Shown here in pieces: positions 1 to 9,898 of a DNA stretch of 64,000 nt; position 1 is the first letter of the stretch, and every line of letters begins with the position of its first letter. The stretch spans positions 5,676,001 to 5,740,000 of the forward strand of contig NZ_VFML01000001.1 in NCBI RefSeq assembly GCF_006715045.1, in the 5' to 3' direction. The notes beneath the pieces are model-generated. The model was not told the origin of the DNA. It ran no database searches and saw nothing but the letters and a program-made list of their open reading frames with translations. Source of the DNA: Amycolatopsis cihanbeyliensis. Its GTDB lineage: Bacteria; Actinomycetota; Actinomycetes; Mycobacteriales; Pseudonocardiaceae. The translations under genes and the position numbers were made by a program.

Positions 1-116
1 AGCTCGTCGAGCACGAGAAACCCGACGTTGTGCCGGTTGCCCGCGTAGCGGGGCCCCGGATTGCCGAGGCCGACGAGCAGCACCAGCTCGCCGGCCCCGG
101 GCAGATCCTGTGTCAC
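1..116 (-). CDS. pth: Peptidyl-tRNA hydrolase, N-terminal part (cut by window edge)
   Basis: Pth releases peptides from peptidyl-tRNA that has dropped off the ribosome. Only the first 38 or so residues are in the window. They begin with a GTG start at 116 and contain the family signature [19 protein letters not shown], including the catalytic His of NRHNVG. The gene lies 10 bases downstream of rplY on the same strand, and the rplY-pth pairing is conserved in actinobacteria, so the two are probably cotranscribed. The rest of the protein is beyond base 1. Confidence 0.93.
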   Translation of the reverse strand, partial: MTQDLPGAGELVLLVGLGNPGPRYAGNRHNVGFLVLDE

Positions 117-126
117 TGGTCCGAGC

Positions 127-774
127 TTACTGCGCGGCGGACTCGCTCTCCGACTTGTCCTCGACCACGCCGGCGCCCTCGGCGTCGACGTCGGCCTCCA
201 TCGACTCCTCGGTCGGCGACTCGTTCACGCCGACGACCATGTACTCGGGGTCGGTCACCAGCTCGGCACCCGCGGGCAGGGTGACCTGCGCGGCGAGGAT
301 GTGCGTGCCGATCTCGGCGCCCTCGACGGAGATCTCGAGCTGCTCCGGGATGTGCAGCGCCTCGACCTCGATCTGCAGGGTGTCCAGCTCCTGGTGGACC
401 AGGGTGCCGGGGGCCGGGTTGCCGGTGAGCACGACCGGGATGTCCACGGTCACCTTCTCGCCCCGCTTCACCACGAGCAGGTCCACGTGCTCGATGTAGT
501 TCTTCAGCGGGTGCACGGTGATGGTCTTGGTCAGGGCCAGCTCGGTGCCCTTCTCGGCCTTCTCCTTGGCGCCCGCGACATCCAGGGTGAGCACGGCGTT
601 CTGGCCGTTGTCCCGGATGACCCTGGCGAAGTCCACGGCGGGCAGGGAGAGATGCCGCGGGTCGGCGCCGTGGCCGTAGAGCACCGCGGGGATCTTGCCC
701 GCGCGGCGGGTGCGGCGCGCAGCGCCCTTGCCGAACTCGGTGCGCGGCTCGACGGTCAGACGTACCTCGGACAC
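127..774 (-). CDS. rplY: 50S ribosomal protein L25 (CTC/TL5 type)
   Basis: Binds 5S rRNA in the large ribosomal subunit. At 215 residues this is the long CTC/TL5 form: an N-terminal L25 barrel (about 1-95, starting [20 protein letters not shown]) followed by the C-terminal beta domain and an acidic tail (about 180-215, rich in E, D and S) typical of actinobacteria. The ATG start follows an AAGGAG-like site in the minus-strand leader. It lies directly upstream of pth. The roughly 200 bases upstream (775-973) contain no gene and should carry its promoter. Confidence 0.95.
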   Translation of the reverse strand: MSEVRLTVEPRTEFGKGAARRTRRAGKIPAVLYGHGADPRHLSLPAVDFARVIRDNGQNAVLTLDVAGAKEKAEKGTELALTKTITVHPLKNYIEHVDLLVVKRGEKVTVDIPVVLTGNPAPGTLVHQELDTLQIEVEALHIPEQLEISVEGAEIGTHILAAQVTLPAGAELVTDPEYMVVGVNESPTEESMEADVDAEGAGVVEDKSESESAAQ

Positions 775-973
775 GGTGGTGCTCTCCTTGCGTGGGGATC
801 AGGCCTGTTGCGGGTGGTTGTTCGGCGGCGAATCCACGATGCCGCAGGCACGACGTGCGCAGCGGGTGGCAACTCGAGCCGCCGCGTCGATCACGTCGGG
901 CACCGGGGGAGCCCGCCTCGCCGAGACAACCTGCACAGTCTAGAGCAGGCTTTTTGCCTTCCCGACAGGGGCC

Positions 974-1852
974 TTACTCACCGTCCAGTTCCCGGATGAC
1001 CGGAGCGAGGTCCGCCATCGCAGGCTCGAACACGGTCAGGTAGCTGAAGCCGTAGCGCTCGCGGCGTTCCCGCAGCAGGTCGGCCATCCGGGCGGGGTCG
1101 CCGGCCAGCACCTGGGGCGCGTCGAGCAGCTCGTCCGCGCCGAGGTCGAGGTGCGGGATCTCCGCGGCCCAGCGGTCCAACTCGGCCCGCGGGTCCCCGG
1201 TCCGTGCCACGTGCTGGATCAGCAGGTTCGACTCGATCTCCGCCGCGCGCTCGCCTGCCTGCTCGCGGAAGAAGGCCACGCGCTCGTCGAGCTCCGCGGC
1301 GGTGGCCAGGTGGAAGGTGCCCGGCGGGTGGCCCGGCGCCTGGCGCAGCCCGCTGAACCCGGCGATGGCGGCATGCCGGGCGGCCAGCGCCAGCACACCG
1401 TCGCTGTTGCCCGCGATCAGCAGCGGGGGAGCGGGGGTGTCCTCCTCGGCGAACCGGCGGCGCAGCTCGCCGAGCGCCCGCTCGAGGACGTCGATGCGCT
1501 CGCCCGCCGGCAGCCACGGCAGGCCCGCGTCGTCGAACTCCGACTTCATGTGCCCGGCGCCGACGCCGAGCTCCAGGCGGTCGCCGGTGAGCGCCGCGGT
1601 GGTGCGCACCTCGCGCGCCAGCAGTGTCGGGTTGTAGAACGGCACGTTCAGCACGAAGGGGGTGAACCGGATGCGTTCGGTCACCGCGGCCGCCGCGGCG
1701 AACGCCGGAAACGGTGCGGGCCTGCCTGGTCCGATGTGATCCGACACGGCGATGACGTCGTAGCCGAGTTCCTCCGCCCGGCGGCATTTCGCGTACCACT
1801 CCGCAGGGCCGCCGACCGTACGCAGGCTCACCCCGAACCGAAACCCTCGCAT
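974..1852 (-). CDS. LLM class F420-dependent oxidoreductase
   Basis: Luciferase-like monooxygenase fold, probably an F420-dependent oxidoreductase of the TIGR03621 type found in actinobacteria. At 292 residues it opens with FRFGVSLRTVGG, then has the EELGYDVIAVSDHIGPG strand-loop (about 27-45) and the LELGVGAGHMKSEFD segment (about 95-110) characteristic of this subfamily. The substrate cannot be read from sequence. It sits between prs and rplY on the same strand, with 69 bases separating it from the prs stop. The M. tuberculosis locus has a lipoprotein gene at this position, so this gene is a lineage difference. Confidence 0.85.
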   Translation of the reverse strand: MRGFRFGVSLRTVGGPAEWYAKCRRAEELGYDVIAVSDHIGPGRPAPFPAFAAAAAVTERIRFTPFVLNVPFYNPTLLAREVRTTAALTGDRLELGVGAGHMKSEFDDAGLPWLPAGERIDVLERALGELRRRFAEEDTPAPPLLIAGNSDGVLALAARHAAIAGFSGLRQAPGHPPGTFHLATAAELDERVAFFREQAGERAAEIESNLLIQHVARTGDPRAELDRWAAEIPHLDLGADELLDAPQVLAGDPARMADLLRERRERYGFSYLTVFEPAMADLAPVIRELDGE

Positions 1853-1921
1853 GACCGCGAACCTACGCCCCGGCTCGGCACCTCGCCCGCTGTTTCGCTC
1901 CCGGCGTTCAGTGCCTGTTTC

Positions 1922-2902
1922 TCAGGCGCTGCCGTCGAAGAGACTGGTGACGGAGCCGTCCTCGAAGACCTCCTGGATCGCGCGGGCCAGCAGCGGCGCG
2001 ATGGACAGTACGGTCATCTTCGGGAACCGCTTCTCCTCGGGGATCGGCAGCGTGTTGGTGACGATCACCTCGCGGGCCTCGCACTTGGCCAGCCGCTCGG
2101 TCGCCGGGTCGGAGAGGATCCCGTGCGTGGACGCGATCACGACGTCCGAGGCCCCCGCTTCGAGCAGGGCCTCGGTGGCCTTCACGATCGTGCCGCCGGT
2201 GTCGATCATGTCGTCGATCAACACGCACAGCCTTCCCCGCACCTGGCCGACCACCCGGTTGGCCACGGCCTGGTTCGGCTGCTCGGGATCACGGGTCTTG
2301 TGGATGAACGCGATCGGCCGGTCACCGAGCTGCTGCGCCCACTTCTCGGCCAGCCGCACCCGGCCGGAGTCCGGGGAGACGACCGTGACGTCGGCATTGC
2401 CGTAGGTCTCGGTGATGTGGTCGGCGAGCACCGTCTGCGCGAGCAGGTGATCGACCGGACCGTCGAAGAAACCCTGGATCTGCGCGGTGTGCAGGTCCAC
2501 GGTGAGGATCCGGTCGGCGCCCGCCGTCTTGAACAGGTCGGCGACCAGCCGTGCCGAGATGGGCTCGCGGCCCTTGTGCTTCTTGTCCTGCCGCGCGTAG
2601 GGGTAGAACGGCATGATCACGGTGATTCGCTTGGCGCTGCCGCGCTTGAGCGCGTCCACCATGATGAGCTGCTCCATCACCCATTCGTTGATCGGGGTGC
2701 AGTGGCTCTGGATCACGAACGCATCGGAACCGCGCACGGATTCCTGGTACCGCACGAAGACCTCGCCGTTGGCGAAGTTGTGTGCGGTCTGCGGCGTGAC
2801 TGTCACGTCGAGGTGCTTGGCGACCTCGTCGGCCAGCTCGGGGTGCGCTCGCCCGGAGAACAGCATCAGGTTCTTCTTCGGCGTACCGGACTTTGGGCTC
2901 AT
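1922..2902 (-). CDS. prs: Ribose-phosphate pyrophosphokinase
   Basis: Makes PRPP from ribose 5-phosphate and ATP, feeding purine, pyrimidine, His, Trp and, in actinobacteria, arabinan precursor synthesis. The 326-residue protein has the full family architecture: an N-terminal half starting [16 protein letters not shown], the flexible-loop region [31 protein letters not shown], and the PRPP-binding loop [14 protein letters not shown] (about 225-238). Its ATG overlaps the glmU stop by 4 bases, so the two are translationally coupled as in mycobacteria. Both supply building blocks for cell-envelope precursors. Confidence 0.97.
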   Translation of the reverse strand: MSPKSGTPKKNLMLFSGRAHPELADEVAKHLDVTVTPQTAHNFANGEVFVRYQESVRGSDAFVIQSHCTPINEWVMEQLIMVDALKRGSAKRITVIMPFYPYARQDKKHKGREPISARLVADLFKTAGADRILTVDLHTAQIQGFFDGPVDHLLAQTVLADHITETYGNADVTVVSPDSGRVRLAEKWAQQLGDRPIAFIHKTRDPEQPNQAVANRVVGQVRGRLCVLIDDMIDTGGTIVKATEALLEAGASDVVIASTHGILSDPATERLAKCEAREVIVTNTLPIPEEKRFPKMTVLSIAPLLARAIQEVFEDGSVTSLFDGSA

Positions 2903-4401
2903 GGTTGCGACTCCCCGTCGTCTGCTGCGTTCTCCAGGTGCCCCTGGTTCTGCTGATTTTCCTGCTGTGCGGCGAGGGCGGCCTCGGCCGCCTCCGCCGC
3001 TGAGCTGCCCGGCCTGCGCCGCGCGACCCAGCCCTCGATATTGCGTTGCGGACCCCCCGACACGGCGAGCGCTCCCGGCGGGACGTTCCGCCGTACGACC
3101 GTTCCCGCCCCGCTGTAGGCACCGTCACCCACGGTGATCGGCGCTACGAACATGTTGTCCGATCCGGTTCGGACATGCGAACCGATCGTGGTGTGCTGCT
3201 TGCGTTCCCCGTCGTAGTTGACGAAGACGCTGGACGCGCCGATGTTGCTGTGCTCGCCGATGGTCGCGTCGCCGACGTAGGTCAGATGCGGCACCTTGGT
3301 GCCCTTGCCGATGTCGGTCTTCTTCGTCTCCACGAAGGTGCCGATCTTCCCCTCGTCCCCGAGCCGGGTGCCCGGCCGCAGGTAGGCGAACGGGCCGACC
3401 GAGCAACCTGCGCCCAGCACGGCACCGGACCCGTGCGTGCGGATCACGCTCGCCCCCTCGCCGACCGTGACGTCGGTGAGCGTGGTGTCCGGGCCGATGG
3501 TCGCGCCCTCGCCGACGGTGGTGCCGCCGTGCAGCTGCACCCCCGGCGCGATGGTGACGTCCCTGGCCAGGGTCACCCCCGCGTCCAGCCAGGTGGTCGC
3601 GGGATCGACCACGGTGACGCCGGCACGCTGCCAGTGCCGCACGAGCCGCCGGTTCAGTTCCGCGCCGACCGTGGCGAGCTGCACCCGGTCGTTCACGCCC
3701 TCGGTCAGCCAGGGGTCGTCCACCACCAGCGCACCTGCCTTCCGGCCGTCGCCGCGGGCGATCCCGAGTACGTCGGTCAGGTACAGCTCGCCCTGCGCGT
3801 TGTCCGTGGACAGCCGGGAAAGGGCGTCGGCGAGTACCGTCGCTTCGAAGGCGTACACGCCGGAGTTGATCTCGGCGATGCTCCGCTGCTCCGCGGTGGC
3901 GTCCTTGTGCTCCACGATCCCGGTCACCGCGCCATCGGCGTCCCGGACGATCCGCCCGTAGCCGGAGGGGTCCTCGACCACCGCGGTGAGCACGGTGACC
4001 GCGTTGCCGCTGTCCCGGTGCTCGGCGAGCAGCTCGGTGAGTGCCTCGGTGTTCAGCAGCGGCGTGTCCCCGTAGCTGACCAGCACGGTCCCGGTGAGCC
4101 CCGCGGGCAGCTCGGCGAGCGCGCAGGACACCGCGTGCCCCGTGCCGTTCTGGCGTTCCTGTACCGCCGTGGACACCGGCCGCCCGAGCGCCTTGCCCAC
4201 CTGGTCCAGCTGCTCGGTGACCGCCTCGCGCCCGTGCCCGACCACGACGAGCAGATGCTCAGGACCCAGCCCGGCCGCGGCACGCACTGCGTGCTCGACC
4301 AGCGGCCGCCCCGCGATCGGGTGCAGCACCTTCGGCAGGGCGGAACGCATCCTGGTGCCCTCACCGGCGGCGAGGATCAACGTGCTCAACGGGCCGGTCA
4401 C
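2899..4401 (-). CDS. glmU: Bifunctional GlmU: GlcN-1-P acetyltransferase / GlcNAc-1-P uridylyltransferase
   Basis: Catalyses the last two steps to UDP-GlcNAc for peptidoglycan. The N-terminal uridylyltransferase domain begins [20 protein letters not shown]. The C-terminal part is a left-handed beta-helix of hexapeptide repeats ([18 protein letters not shown] and following) with the acetyltransferase region [16 protein letters not shown] start it at GTG 4401 because a GAGGAG site lies just upstream and residue 5 begins the nucleotide-binding strand. Longer in-frame starts to 4476 would add an unrelated tail. The 500 residues end in an alanine/glutamine-rich extension. The stop overlaps prs. 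Confidence 0.96.
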   Translation of the reverse strand: MTGPLSTLILAAGEGTRMRSALPKVLHPIAGRPLVEHAVRAAAGLGPEHLLVVVGHGREAVTEQLDQVGKALGRPVSTAVQERQNGTGHAVSCALAELPAGLTGTVLVSYGDTPLLNTEALTELLAEHRDSGNAVTVLTAVVEDPSGYGRIVRDADGAVTGIVEHKDATAEQRSIAEINSGVYAFEATVLADALSRLSTDNAQGELYLTDVLGIARGDGRKAGALVVDDPWLTEGVNDRVQLATVGAELNRRLVRHWQRAGVTVVDPATTWLDAGVTLARDVTIAPGVQLHGGTTVGEGATIGPDTTLTDVTVGEGASVIRTHGSGAVLGAGCSVGPFAYLRPGTRLGDEGKIGTFVETKKTDIGKGTKVPHLTYVGDATIGEHSNIGASSVFVNYDGERKQHTTIGSHVRTGSDNMFVAPITVGDGAYSGAGTVVRRNVPPGALAVSGGPQRNIEGWVARRRPGSSAAEAAEAALAAQQENQQNQGHLENAADDGESQP

Positions 4402-4451
4402 GGCACTCCTCAAGATCGAAACAGGGGCGGAACTCGTACCGGGGCACGATC

Positions 4452-6188
4452 CTACGTGTGGTCTTCGAGGCCCCACGTCGGGTCGGTCTCGACGTCGTGC
4501 TCAGGCGGTTCGCCTTCCTCGTCGCCCGCACCGAGGGTGGCCGAGGCCACCTGGTTACCGCCACGGCGCTTCGCCTGGTACATGGCGGCATCGGCCCGGG
4601 AGAGGACCTGCTCGGCGCGTTCCTGCGGGCGCAGCGAGACCAGGCCGACGGAAAGGGTGACCCCGTGGGAGAGGTGATGGGGCAGGGCGGCCACGGCGCT
4701 GACCGCCCTGCCCAGTGCCTGCTTCGCGGCCGAGACCGGCGCTCCGGGCAGCAGGGCGATGAACTCGTCCCCGCCGTAACGGGCCACCAGGTCGTCCCCG
4801 CGCAGCGCGTCCCGGAGCGTGCTGGCCACCACCCGCAGCACGTCGTCGCCCTCGGCATGCGAGTGCCGGTCGTTCACGTCCTTGAAGCCGTCCAGGTCCA
4901 CCAACGCCACGGCGAGGGGCTGGGAGTCGGCCGTGCCGGCGAGGGCACGGAGCCGCTCGTCCAGTGCGCGCCGGTTGGGCAGGCCGGTCAGCGGGTCCTG
5001 CAGGGCCTGCTGGGTGATCGCGCCGTGCTCGGCGGAAAGCCGTTCGTGCTCGCGGCGCGTGTTCAGGGTGGCGATCTGCGACTCGCGCAGCGACCACAGC
5101 TCGGCCTCCAGCGCGCCGGCGTAGTCGGAGAGCAGGCCGCCGGGCTTGCCATCCACCTCGATCCGGCCCTCGGCCTCCCCGGGGTCCCCGGGCTGGCCGG
5201 GCTCGGTCTCACCGAGGCGCGCCAGCTCGCGCATCAGGTTGAGCCGCATCGAAGGCTGCGAGTTGTCCTCCGCCTGCCGGTGCCGCGTGGTGAGCAGGGT
5301 GTCCACCGCCTCCTCGCGGCGGCAGTCGCTGTCAAGGCAGCGGGCCAGCGCGATGGTCACGATCACGTGCTCGTGTGGCCAACCGTCCGTGCTCAGCAGC
5401 TCCCGCAGCCGCTCGATATGCGCGGCGCTCGGCGCGGCCAGCGCGAGCGCGGCGGCCAGCACGCCGACCTGGTCCACGGCCGCGATACCGGCCCGCCGCG
5501 GGAACAGCGACTCGGCGAACGGCGCCTCGACCGCGATGGCCATCGAGGCGGCCGTACGGAACTTCTCACCGGCCTCGTCGTAACGCCCGACGCGTTCCAG
5601 CCGCAGCCCCCAGCCGAGCAGCATCTTGATCCGGTTGATCAGTTGCAGTGTGATCTCGTGCGGACCCGCGCTGTCCCTGATCGCCTGGTGCGCGCGGGAG
5701 ATCACTTCCTCCGCGGCCTCGTACACGCCGAGCTGGTTGAGCACGATCCAGCAGTCGATCAGCGCCGAGGACAGCAGCCGGTCCCATGCCCTCCTGCCGA
5801 GCTGCAGGTCGGGTGTGGCGGCGTCGTCCAGGATGGCCAGCGCCCGCGCGATCTCGGTGAGGGCGGCGTCCTCCTGCCCGGCCAGCACCAGCAGCCGGCC
5901 GCGCAGGGCATGCGCGTCCGAGCGCAGCAGCGCGAGCCCGTGCCTGCGGGTATGCGCGAGCATCTCGTCCAGCCGGGGCTCGGCCTCGGTCGCGAGGCCC
6001 TTGGTGACCAGCCTGGCGAGCGCGGCCGCCCGCAGCAGCTGCGCGACGAGCACGGGCTCGCCGCGGCGCTGGGCCTCCTCCAGCATCTCGTCCAGGGTGG
6101 CGATCACCGACAGCTGCTCGCCCCGGTCGCTGCGCTGGACGGCGGCGATCAGTTCGCGGGCACGACCGAGCAGCCAGGCATCGGACAT
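4452..6188 (-). CDS. Diguanylate cyclase-type GGDEF protein with TPR-like sensor region
   Basis: Predicted cytosolic c-di-GMP synthase. Residues about 1-370 are helical and alanine/leucine-rich, resembling TPR or MalT-like repeats. A heptad-like stretch (about 340-390) links them to a GGDEF domain (about 390-560) that opens [16 protein letters not shown] and carries an intact catalytic RYGGDEF motif near residue 471. There is no EAL or HD-GYP partner and no membrane segment. I use ATG 6188 ([13 protein letters not shown]). A longer frame to 6380 would run into the tRNA-Gln gene, so it is not credible. It ends 50 bases upstream of glmU. The input signal is unknown. Confidence 0.88.
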   Translation of the reverse strand: MSDAWLLGRARELIAAVQRSDRGEQLSVIATLDEMLEEAQRRGEPVLVAQLLRAAALARLVTKGLATEAEPRLDEMLAHTRRHGLALLRSDAHALRGRLLVLAGQEDAALTEIARALAILDDAATPDLQLGRRAWDRLLSSALIDCWIVLNQLGVYEAAEEVISRAHQAIRDSAGPHEITLQLINRIKMLLGWGLRLERVGRYDEAGEKFRTAASMAIAVEAPFAESLFPRRAGIAAVDQVGVLAAALALAAPSAAHIERLRELLSTDGWPHEHVIVTIALARCLDSDCRREEAVDTLLTTRHRQAEDNSQPSMRLNLMRELARLGETEPGQPGDPGEAEGRIEVDGKPGGLLSDYAGALEAELWSLRESQIATLNTRREHERLSAEHGAITQQALQDPLTGLPNRRALDERLRALAGTADSQPLAVALVDLDGFKDVNDRHSHAEGDDVLRVVASTLRDALRGDDLVARYGGDEFIALLPGAPVSAAKQALGRAVSAVAALPHHLSHGVTLSVGLVSLRPQERAEQVLSRADAAMYQAKRRGGNQVASATLGAGDEEGEPPEHDVETDPTWGLEDHT

Positions 6189-6323
6189 GTCGCCCAACGC
6201 CGGGCGGTGGGTATCGCGTGGCTCGGTGTCCCGCGAGTCGGCTTCCCCCGCGTTCGGGGCCTCGTCGTGCAGCCGCCTGCACCCCCTCGTGCCAGTACAT
6301 TCCCGTCGTTGCCGAAGGAACCG

Positions 6324-6395
6324 CTCCGCCGCCAGGATTCGAACCTGAACTGTCAGAACCAAAATCTGAAGTGCTGCCACTTACACTACGGCGGA
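6324..6395 (-). tRNA. tRNA-Gln (anticodon UUG)
   Basis: The minus strand folds as a class I tRNA. The 7-bp acceptor stem is TCCGCCG with CGGCGGA. The anticodon loop is TTTTGGT with TTG at positions 34-36, the T arm contains GGTTCGAATCC, and the discriminator is G73, as expected for glutamine. CCA is not encoded. A tRNA-Gln also lies near glmU in related actinobacteria. No direct repeat of its 3' end is seen nearby, so it is not occupied by an element in this window. Confidence 0.95.
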
Positions 6396-6579
6396 TCGCG
6401 CCTGGTCAGGATAGTCACACCGGTTCCGCGCCGAGCACGGTGGCCGGTGGGTGCGCCGGACGGCTCCTGGCCACAGCCGCTGACCTGCCCGAACGGGCAC
6501 GATGACGCCCTGGCCGCGAGGGTGGCCGGGACGCCGGGCCACGACCAGACTCTACCCCGATCCCGGAAACCTCCTGTAC

Positions 6580-6599
6580 CGTAACTTACGGAAACGTAG
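6580..6599. promoter_or_regulatory. Candidate operator upstream of the desaturase
   Basis: The inverted repeat CGTAA-C-TTACG (6580-6590) is followed by a second overlapping one, TTACG-GAAA-CGTAG (6586-6599), about 55 bases before the desaturase ATG. Paired, closely spaced palindromes in an A+T-rich promoter are typical of TetR-family operators. A TetR gene lies just downstream at 7642. Binding is inferred, not shown. Confidence 0.5.
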
Positions 6600-6652
6600 G
6601 TAAGGTGACCCTTGCTTGAGACTTGTTGAACTCTCGGAAAGAAGTGACGCGC

Positions 6653-7618
6653 ATGACGGCCACTCTCGACCGTTCCGCCAACGCCGGTGAGCAGCCATCC
6701 GGTACCGGCAAGAAGCCGATGCTCAGCGGCCGCCGCTCGATGCCCGTGCACGTGACGGTGTACCTCGGCGTGCTCGTGCCGCTGGTGGCCCTCACCGCGG
6801 CCGTCCCCTTCGCCTGGGGATGGGGGTTGACCTGGGTCGACGTGGGTATCTTCCTCGCCTTCTACTGCGTCTCAGGGCTGGGCATCACAGTGGCCTTCCA
6901 CCGGCATTTCACGCACGGCTCGTTCAAGGCCAAGCGCTGGCTGCGAGTGGTGATGGCGATCGCGGGCAGCATGGCCGTACAGGGCCCGCTGATCACCTGG
7001 GTCGCCGACCACCGCAGGCATCACGCTTTCTCCGACCGGGAGGGTGACCCGCACTCGCCGTGGCTGTTCGGCACCAGCCCGGCGGCCATCGCGAAGGGGT
7101 TCTGGCACGCGCACCTCGGCTGGTTGTTCGAGCGGGACACCAGCAACGTGCAGCGGTTCGCCCCCGACCTGGTCAAGGACCCGGCGCTGAACAGGGTCGA
7201 CCGGCTGTTCGGGCTGTGGACGCTGCTCAGCCTGGTGCTGCCCGGGGTGTTCGGCGCGCTGCTCACCTGGTCGCTGTGGGGCGGGGTGACCGCGTTCTTC
7301 TGGGCCGGGCTGGTCCGGGTCTGCGTGCTGCACCACGTCACCTGGTCGGTGAACTCGATCTGTCACATGATCGGTGAACGTCCGTTCACCGCACGGGATC
7401 GTTCGGCGAACTTCTGGCCGCTGGCGATCTTCTCCTTCGGTGAGTCCTGGCACAACCTGCATCACGCCGACCCCACCTCGGCCAGGCACGGGGTGCGGCG
7501 CGGCCAGATCGACATCTCGGCGCGAGTCATCTGGCTGTTCGAGAAGTTCGGCTGGGCGTACAACGTGAAGTGGCCGTCAGCGCAGCGGCTGGCCAGGTTG
7601 TCGACCGAGTCCCACTAG
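6653..7618 (+). CDS. Acyl-CoA/fatty acid desaturase (delta-9 type, membrane)
   Basis: Membrane di-iron desaturase that introduces a double bond into acyl chains for membrane-fluidity control. All three histidine boxes are present: HRHFTH (about 83-88), HRRHH (about 120-124) and HNLHH (about 267-271). Hydrophobic segments flank them near 38-85 and 190-235, giving the usual four-helix topology. The ATG at 6653 follows a GGAAAGAAG site; an upstream TTG is less likely. It is preceded by a palindromic operator (6580-6599) and followed 24 bases later by a TetR regulator on the same strand, which may control it. Confidence 0.93.
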   Translation: MTATLDRSANAGEQPSGTGKKPMLSGRRSMPVHVTVYLGVLVPLVALTAAVPFAWGWGLTWVDVGIFLAFYCVSGLGITVAFHRHFTHGSFKAKRWLRVVMAIAGSMAVQGPLITWVADHRRHHAFSDREGDPHSPWLFGTSPAAIAKGFWHAHLGWLFERDTSNVQRFAPDLVKDPALNRVDRLFGLWTLLSLVLPGVFGALLTWSLWGGVTAFFWAGLVRVCVLHHVTWSVNSICHMIGERPFTARDRSANFWPLAIFSFGESWHNLHHADPTSARHGVRRGQIDISARVIWLFEKFGWAYNVKWPSAQRLARLSTESH

Positions 7619-7641
7619 ACGCGGGCCGCTACCCTGTGCAA

Positions 7642-8310
7642 GTGGCGGCGAGACGGAGGGCCAAGCGCGAAACGGCCACCGGGGCGCGCCCGGCCGCCCC
7701 GGTGGCCAGGGTCCGGATGAGCGGGACCGAGCGCAGGCAGCAACTGCTGAACGTGGCCAGGGAGCTGTTCGCCGAGAAGGGCTTCGACGGGGCGTCGATC
7801 GAGGAGATCGCGCATCGGGCGAACGTATCCAAGCCCGTGGTGTACGAGCACTTCGGCGGTAAGGAAGGGATCTACGCGGTCGTCGTCGACCGGGAGACCC
7901 AGCTCCTGCTCGACCGGATGGTGTCCACCCTGCACGGGGGTCATCCGCGGGCGATGCTGGAGCAGGCGGCGGTGGCGCTGCTGTCCTACGTCGAGGAGTC
8001 CCAGGACGGCTTCCGCATCCTGGTGCGTGACTCCCCGGTGGCCAGCTCGACCGGCACCTTCTCCACCCTGCTCAACGACATCGCCGGGCAGGTGGAGCAC
8101 ATCCTCGGCAAGCAGTTCGCCGCCCGTGGCTACGACGACAAGCTGGCCGCCCTGTACGCGCAGGCGCTGGTCGGCCTGGTCGCGCTGACCGGCCAGTGGT
8201 GGCTGGACGCGCGCAAGCCGAAGCGCGACGAGGTCGCGGCGCACCTGGTCAACCTGGCCTGGAACGGCCTTTCCCACCTGGAGCACAAGCCCCGCCTGCA
8301 CATCCACTAG
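7642..8310 (+). CDS. TetR family regulator (position of Rv1019)
   Basis: The 222-residue repressor has an N-terminal HTH (about 30-80; GASIEEIAHRANVSKPVVYE) and an all-helical ligand domain. GTG 7642 is the likely start: the -10 hexamer TACCCT (7630-7635) ends 6 bases before it, so the transcript should be leaderless. By gene order it corresponds to M. tuberculosis Rv1019, a TetR gene upstream of mfd-mazG. Here it is separated from mfd by inserted genes and adjoins a desaturase, so fatty-acid control is an alternative. It converges on the ccdA-like gene with a 3-base gap. Confidence 0.87.
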   Translation: MAARRRAKRETATGARPAAPVARVRMSGTERRQQLLNVARELFAEKGFDGASIEEIAHRANVSKPVVYEHFGGKEGIYAVVVDRETQLLLDRMVSTLHGGHPRAMLEQAAVALLSYVEESQDGFRILVRDSPVASSTGTFSTLLNDIAGQVEHILGKQFAARGYDDKLAALYAQALVGLVALTGQWWLDARKPKRDEVAAHLVNLAWNGLSHLEHKPRLHIH

Positions 8311-8313
8311 GGA

Positions 8314-9177
8314 TCAACGGCGGGATCTGGTGCGGGCGCGGCCGATGGTGACGCCGAGGATGACCAGTGCCGCCAGGGCGAGCAGCAGGGGCAACGCGCC
8401 CACGGCGTCCACCCAGGCGGCCAGCAGTGACTGCACCTCGCGCGCCGCGTCCACGATCGGGTCCGCGGTGGAGCCGCCCCCGTGGAAGACACGCAGCTCG
8501 TGTACCCCGTAGTAACCGACGTACAGGCCGGCCAGCACCAGCAGGCCGCCGCCGATCCGGTTGACGTAGGGCAGGATCCGGCGCGCGCCGCCCGCCACCG
8601 CCGACCTTGCCAGCGCGACGGCCACGGCGAGCACCCCGACCACCAGCGTCATGCCGAGGCCGTAGGCGAGGTAGGCGGTGACCCCTTCGGCGACCGAGCC
8701 GCCGCGGAAGGTCGAGGCGGTCACCGCGAGGAACGGCCCGATCGTGCAGGACAGCGAGGCGATCGCGTAGGCGAAGCCGTAGCCGAGCATCGAGCCGAGC
8801 CGCGCGGTCGGCGCCCCCCTGCCCGGTTTCGGTAGCAGCAGGGTGATCTCCTTGCCCGCCAGCATCCAGCCGCCCAGCGCCACCAGCGCGAAGCCGATCA
8901 CCACGGTGACCGCCGGAAGGTACTGCTGCACCGAGGCCGCCAGCGGCGCGACCACCAGCCCGAAGGCGCCGAACACCACCAGGAAGCCGACGGCCATGGT
9001 CGCGGTCGCGGCGAGTGCCCTACCGATCGCGGCGGCCCGAGCCGATCGACCGGCACCGTCGGCGCCGTCCCCGGCGACCACGAGTGTCAGGTAGGCGGGC
9101 AGCATGGCGAACCCGCAGGGGTTCACCGTCGCGACCATGCCCGCCGCGAGGGCGAAGCCGAGTGTGTCCAGGTCCAT
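8314..9177 (-). CDS. CcdA/DsbD-type cytochrome c biogenesis transmembrane thiol transporter
   Basis: Passes electrons from cytoplasmic thioredoxin across the membrane to extracytoplasmic thiol proteins. The 287-residue protein has six or seven predicted membrane helices and both family cysteine motifs, TVNPCGFAMLPAYL (about 18-31) and SLSCTIGPF (about 140-148). It starts 7 bases after the stop of the TlpA-like lipoprotein gene. The pair is therefore a self-contained thiol-reduction module. No heme-ligation genes are nearby, so the target may be a general envelope disulfide rather than cytochrome c. Confidence 0.9.
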   Translation of the reverse strand: MDLDTLGFALAAGMVATVNPCGFAMLPAYLTLVVAGDGADGAGRSARAAAIGRALAATATMAVGFLVVFGAFGLVVAPLAASVQQYLPAVTVVIGFALVALGGWMLAGKEITLLLPKPGRGAPTARLGSMLGYGFAYAIASLSCTIGPFLAVTASTFRGGSVAEGVTAYLAYGLGMTLVVGVLAVAVALARSAVAGGARRILPYVNRIGGGLLVLAGLYVGYYGVHELRVFHGGGSTADPIVDAAREVQSLLAAWVDAVGALPLLLALAALVILGVTIGRARTRSRR

Positions 9178-9184
9178 CCGCGGA

Positions 9185-9787
9185 TCACGCGCCGGCGAGC
9201 CGGTCGACCCGCTCGGCCAGCTCCGCCGCGGGGAGCTGGTTCTTGACCACCTCGATCGTGCCGTCCTCGCTGATGAAGGCGTAGGCGGGTTGATAGGTCA
9301 CGTCGAACCTGGTCCACACCTCGCCGCCGGTGTCCTGCAGGTGGGTGAAGCCGCCGAGGTCGTGCTCGCGGACGAAGTCCTTCATCTTGCCCACCTCGTC
9401 CTGGGAGGCCACGCCGAGGAAGGTGACCTCACCGGCGTGGGTGCCCGCGGTCTCGGCCACGGCCGGTGCCTCCGCCGCGCAGTTCGGGCACCACGGCGCC
9501 CAGAACCAGAGCACCGCGGCCTCTCCGGCGAGGCTCTCCCCGGAGAACTCGGCGCCCTCCAGCGTGGTGCTGGTGAACTTTAGCTTCTCCGGCACGGTGA
9601 CCGCGGGCTCGGTGGTGCCCTCCCGCGTATCCGTCGAGCCGGTCGTGCCGCTCGGCGTGGCCTGGGTGGTCGAGGCCCCGGTCGCGCTCGCGTCCTGCTC
9701 GGCGCCCTGGTCCGCACCGCAGGCGACCAGGACCACGGCGGCGAGCGAGGACACGACCGCCGCGCCGGCCTTGCGCGCGCGAAGCAT
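9185..9787 (-). CDS. TlpA/redoxin-type thioredoxin-fold lipoprotein
   Basis: Extracytoplasmic thiol-disulfide protein. It has a signal peptide with lipobox VLVACG (Cys about 23), a Ser/Thr-rich linker (about 28-60) and a thioredoxin fold with active site WCPNC in LWFWAPWCPNC. A cis-Pro region, TYQPAYAFI, lies near the end. The ATG at 9787 is preceded by TGGAGA with good spacing; an in-frame ATG at 9814 is possible. It is upstream of the CcdA-like gene, which would supply its reducing equivalents. Confidence 0.92.
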   Translation of the reverse strand: MLRARKAGAAVVSSLAAVVLVACGADQGAEQDASATGASTTQATPSGTTGSTDTREGTTEPAVTVPEKLKFTSTTLEGAEFSGESLAGEAAVLWFWAPWCPNCAAEAPAVAETAGTHAGEVTFLGVASQDEVGKMKDFVREHDLGGFTHLQDTGGEVWTRFDVTYQPAYAFISEDGTIEVVKNQLPAAELAERVDRLAGA

Positions 9788-9898
9788 CGAGTGTCTCCAG
9801 TTCTGCTGTCCCATTCGTCCATCCTGGAACAGCAAGCAGGCCCGCGGGGCCTTCGGTGGCATTACGGACCTGTGACATCCGGCGACCCGACCTCGGGG

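Noticed and set aside
61..999. Long plus-strand open frames opposite rplY and similar frames throughout
   Set aside because: Codon positions mirror the real minus-strand gene and products are low-complexity His/Arg/Gly-rich; these are high-G+C antisense shadows.
6189..6380. N-terminal extension of the GGDEF protein
   Set aside because: It would translate through the tRNA-Gln gene and has no family similarity.
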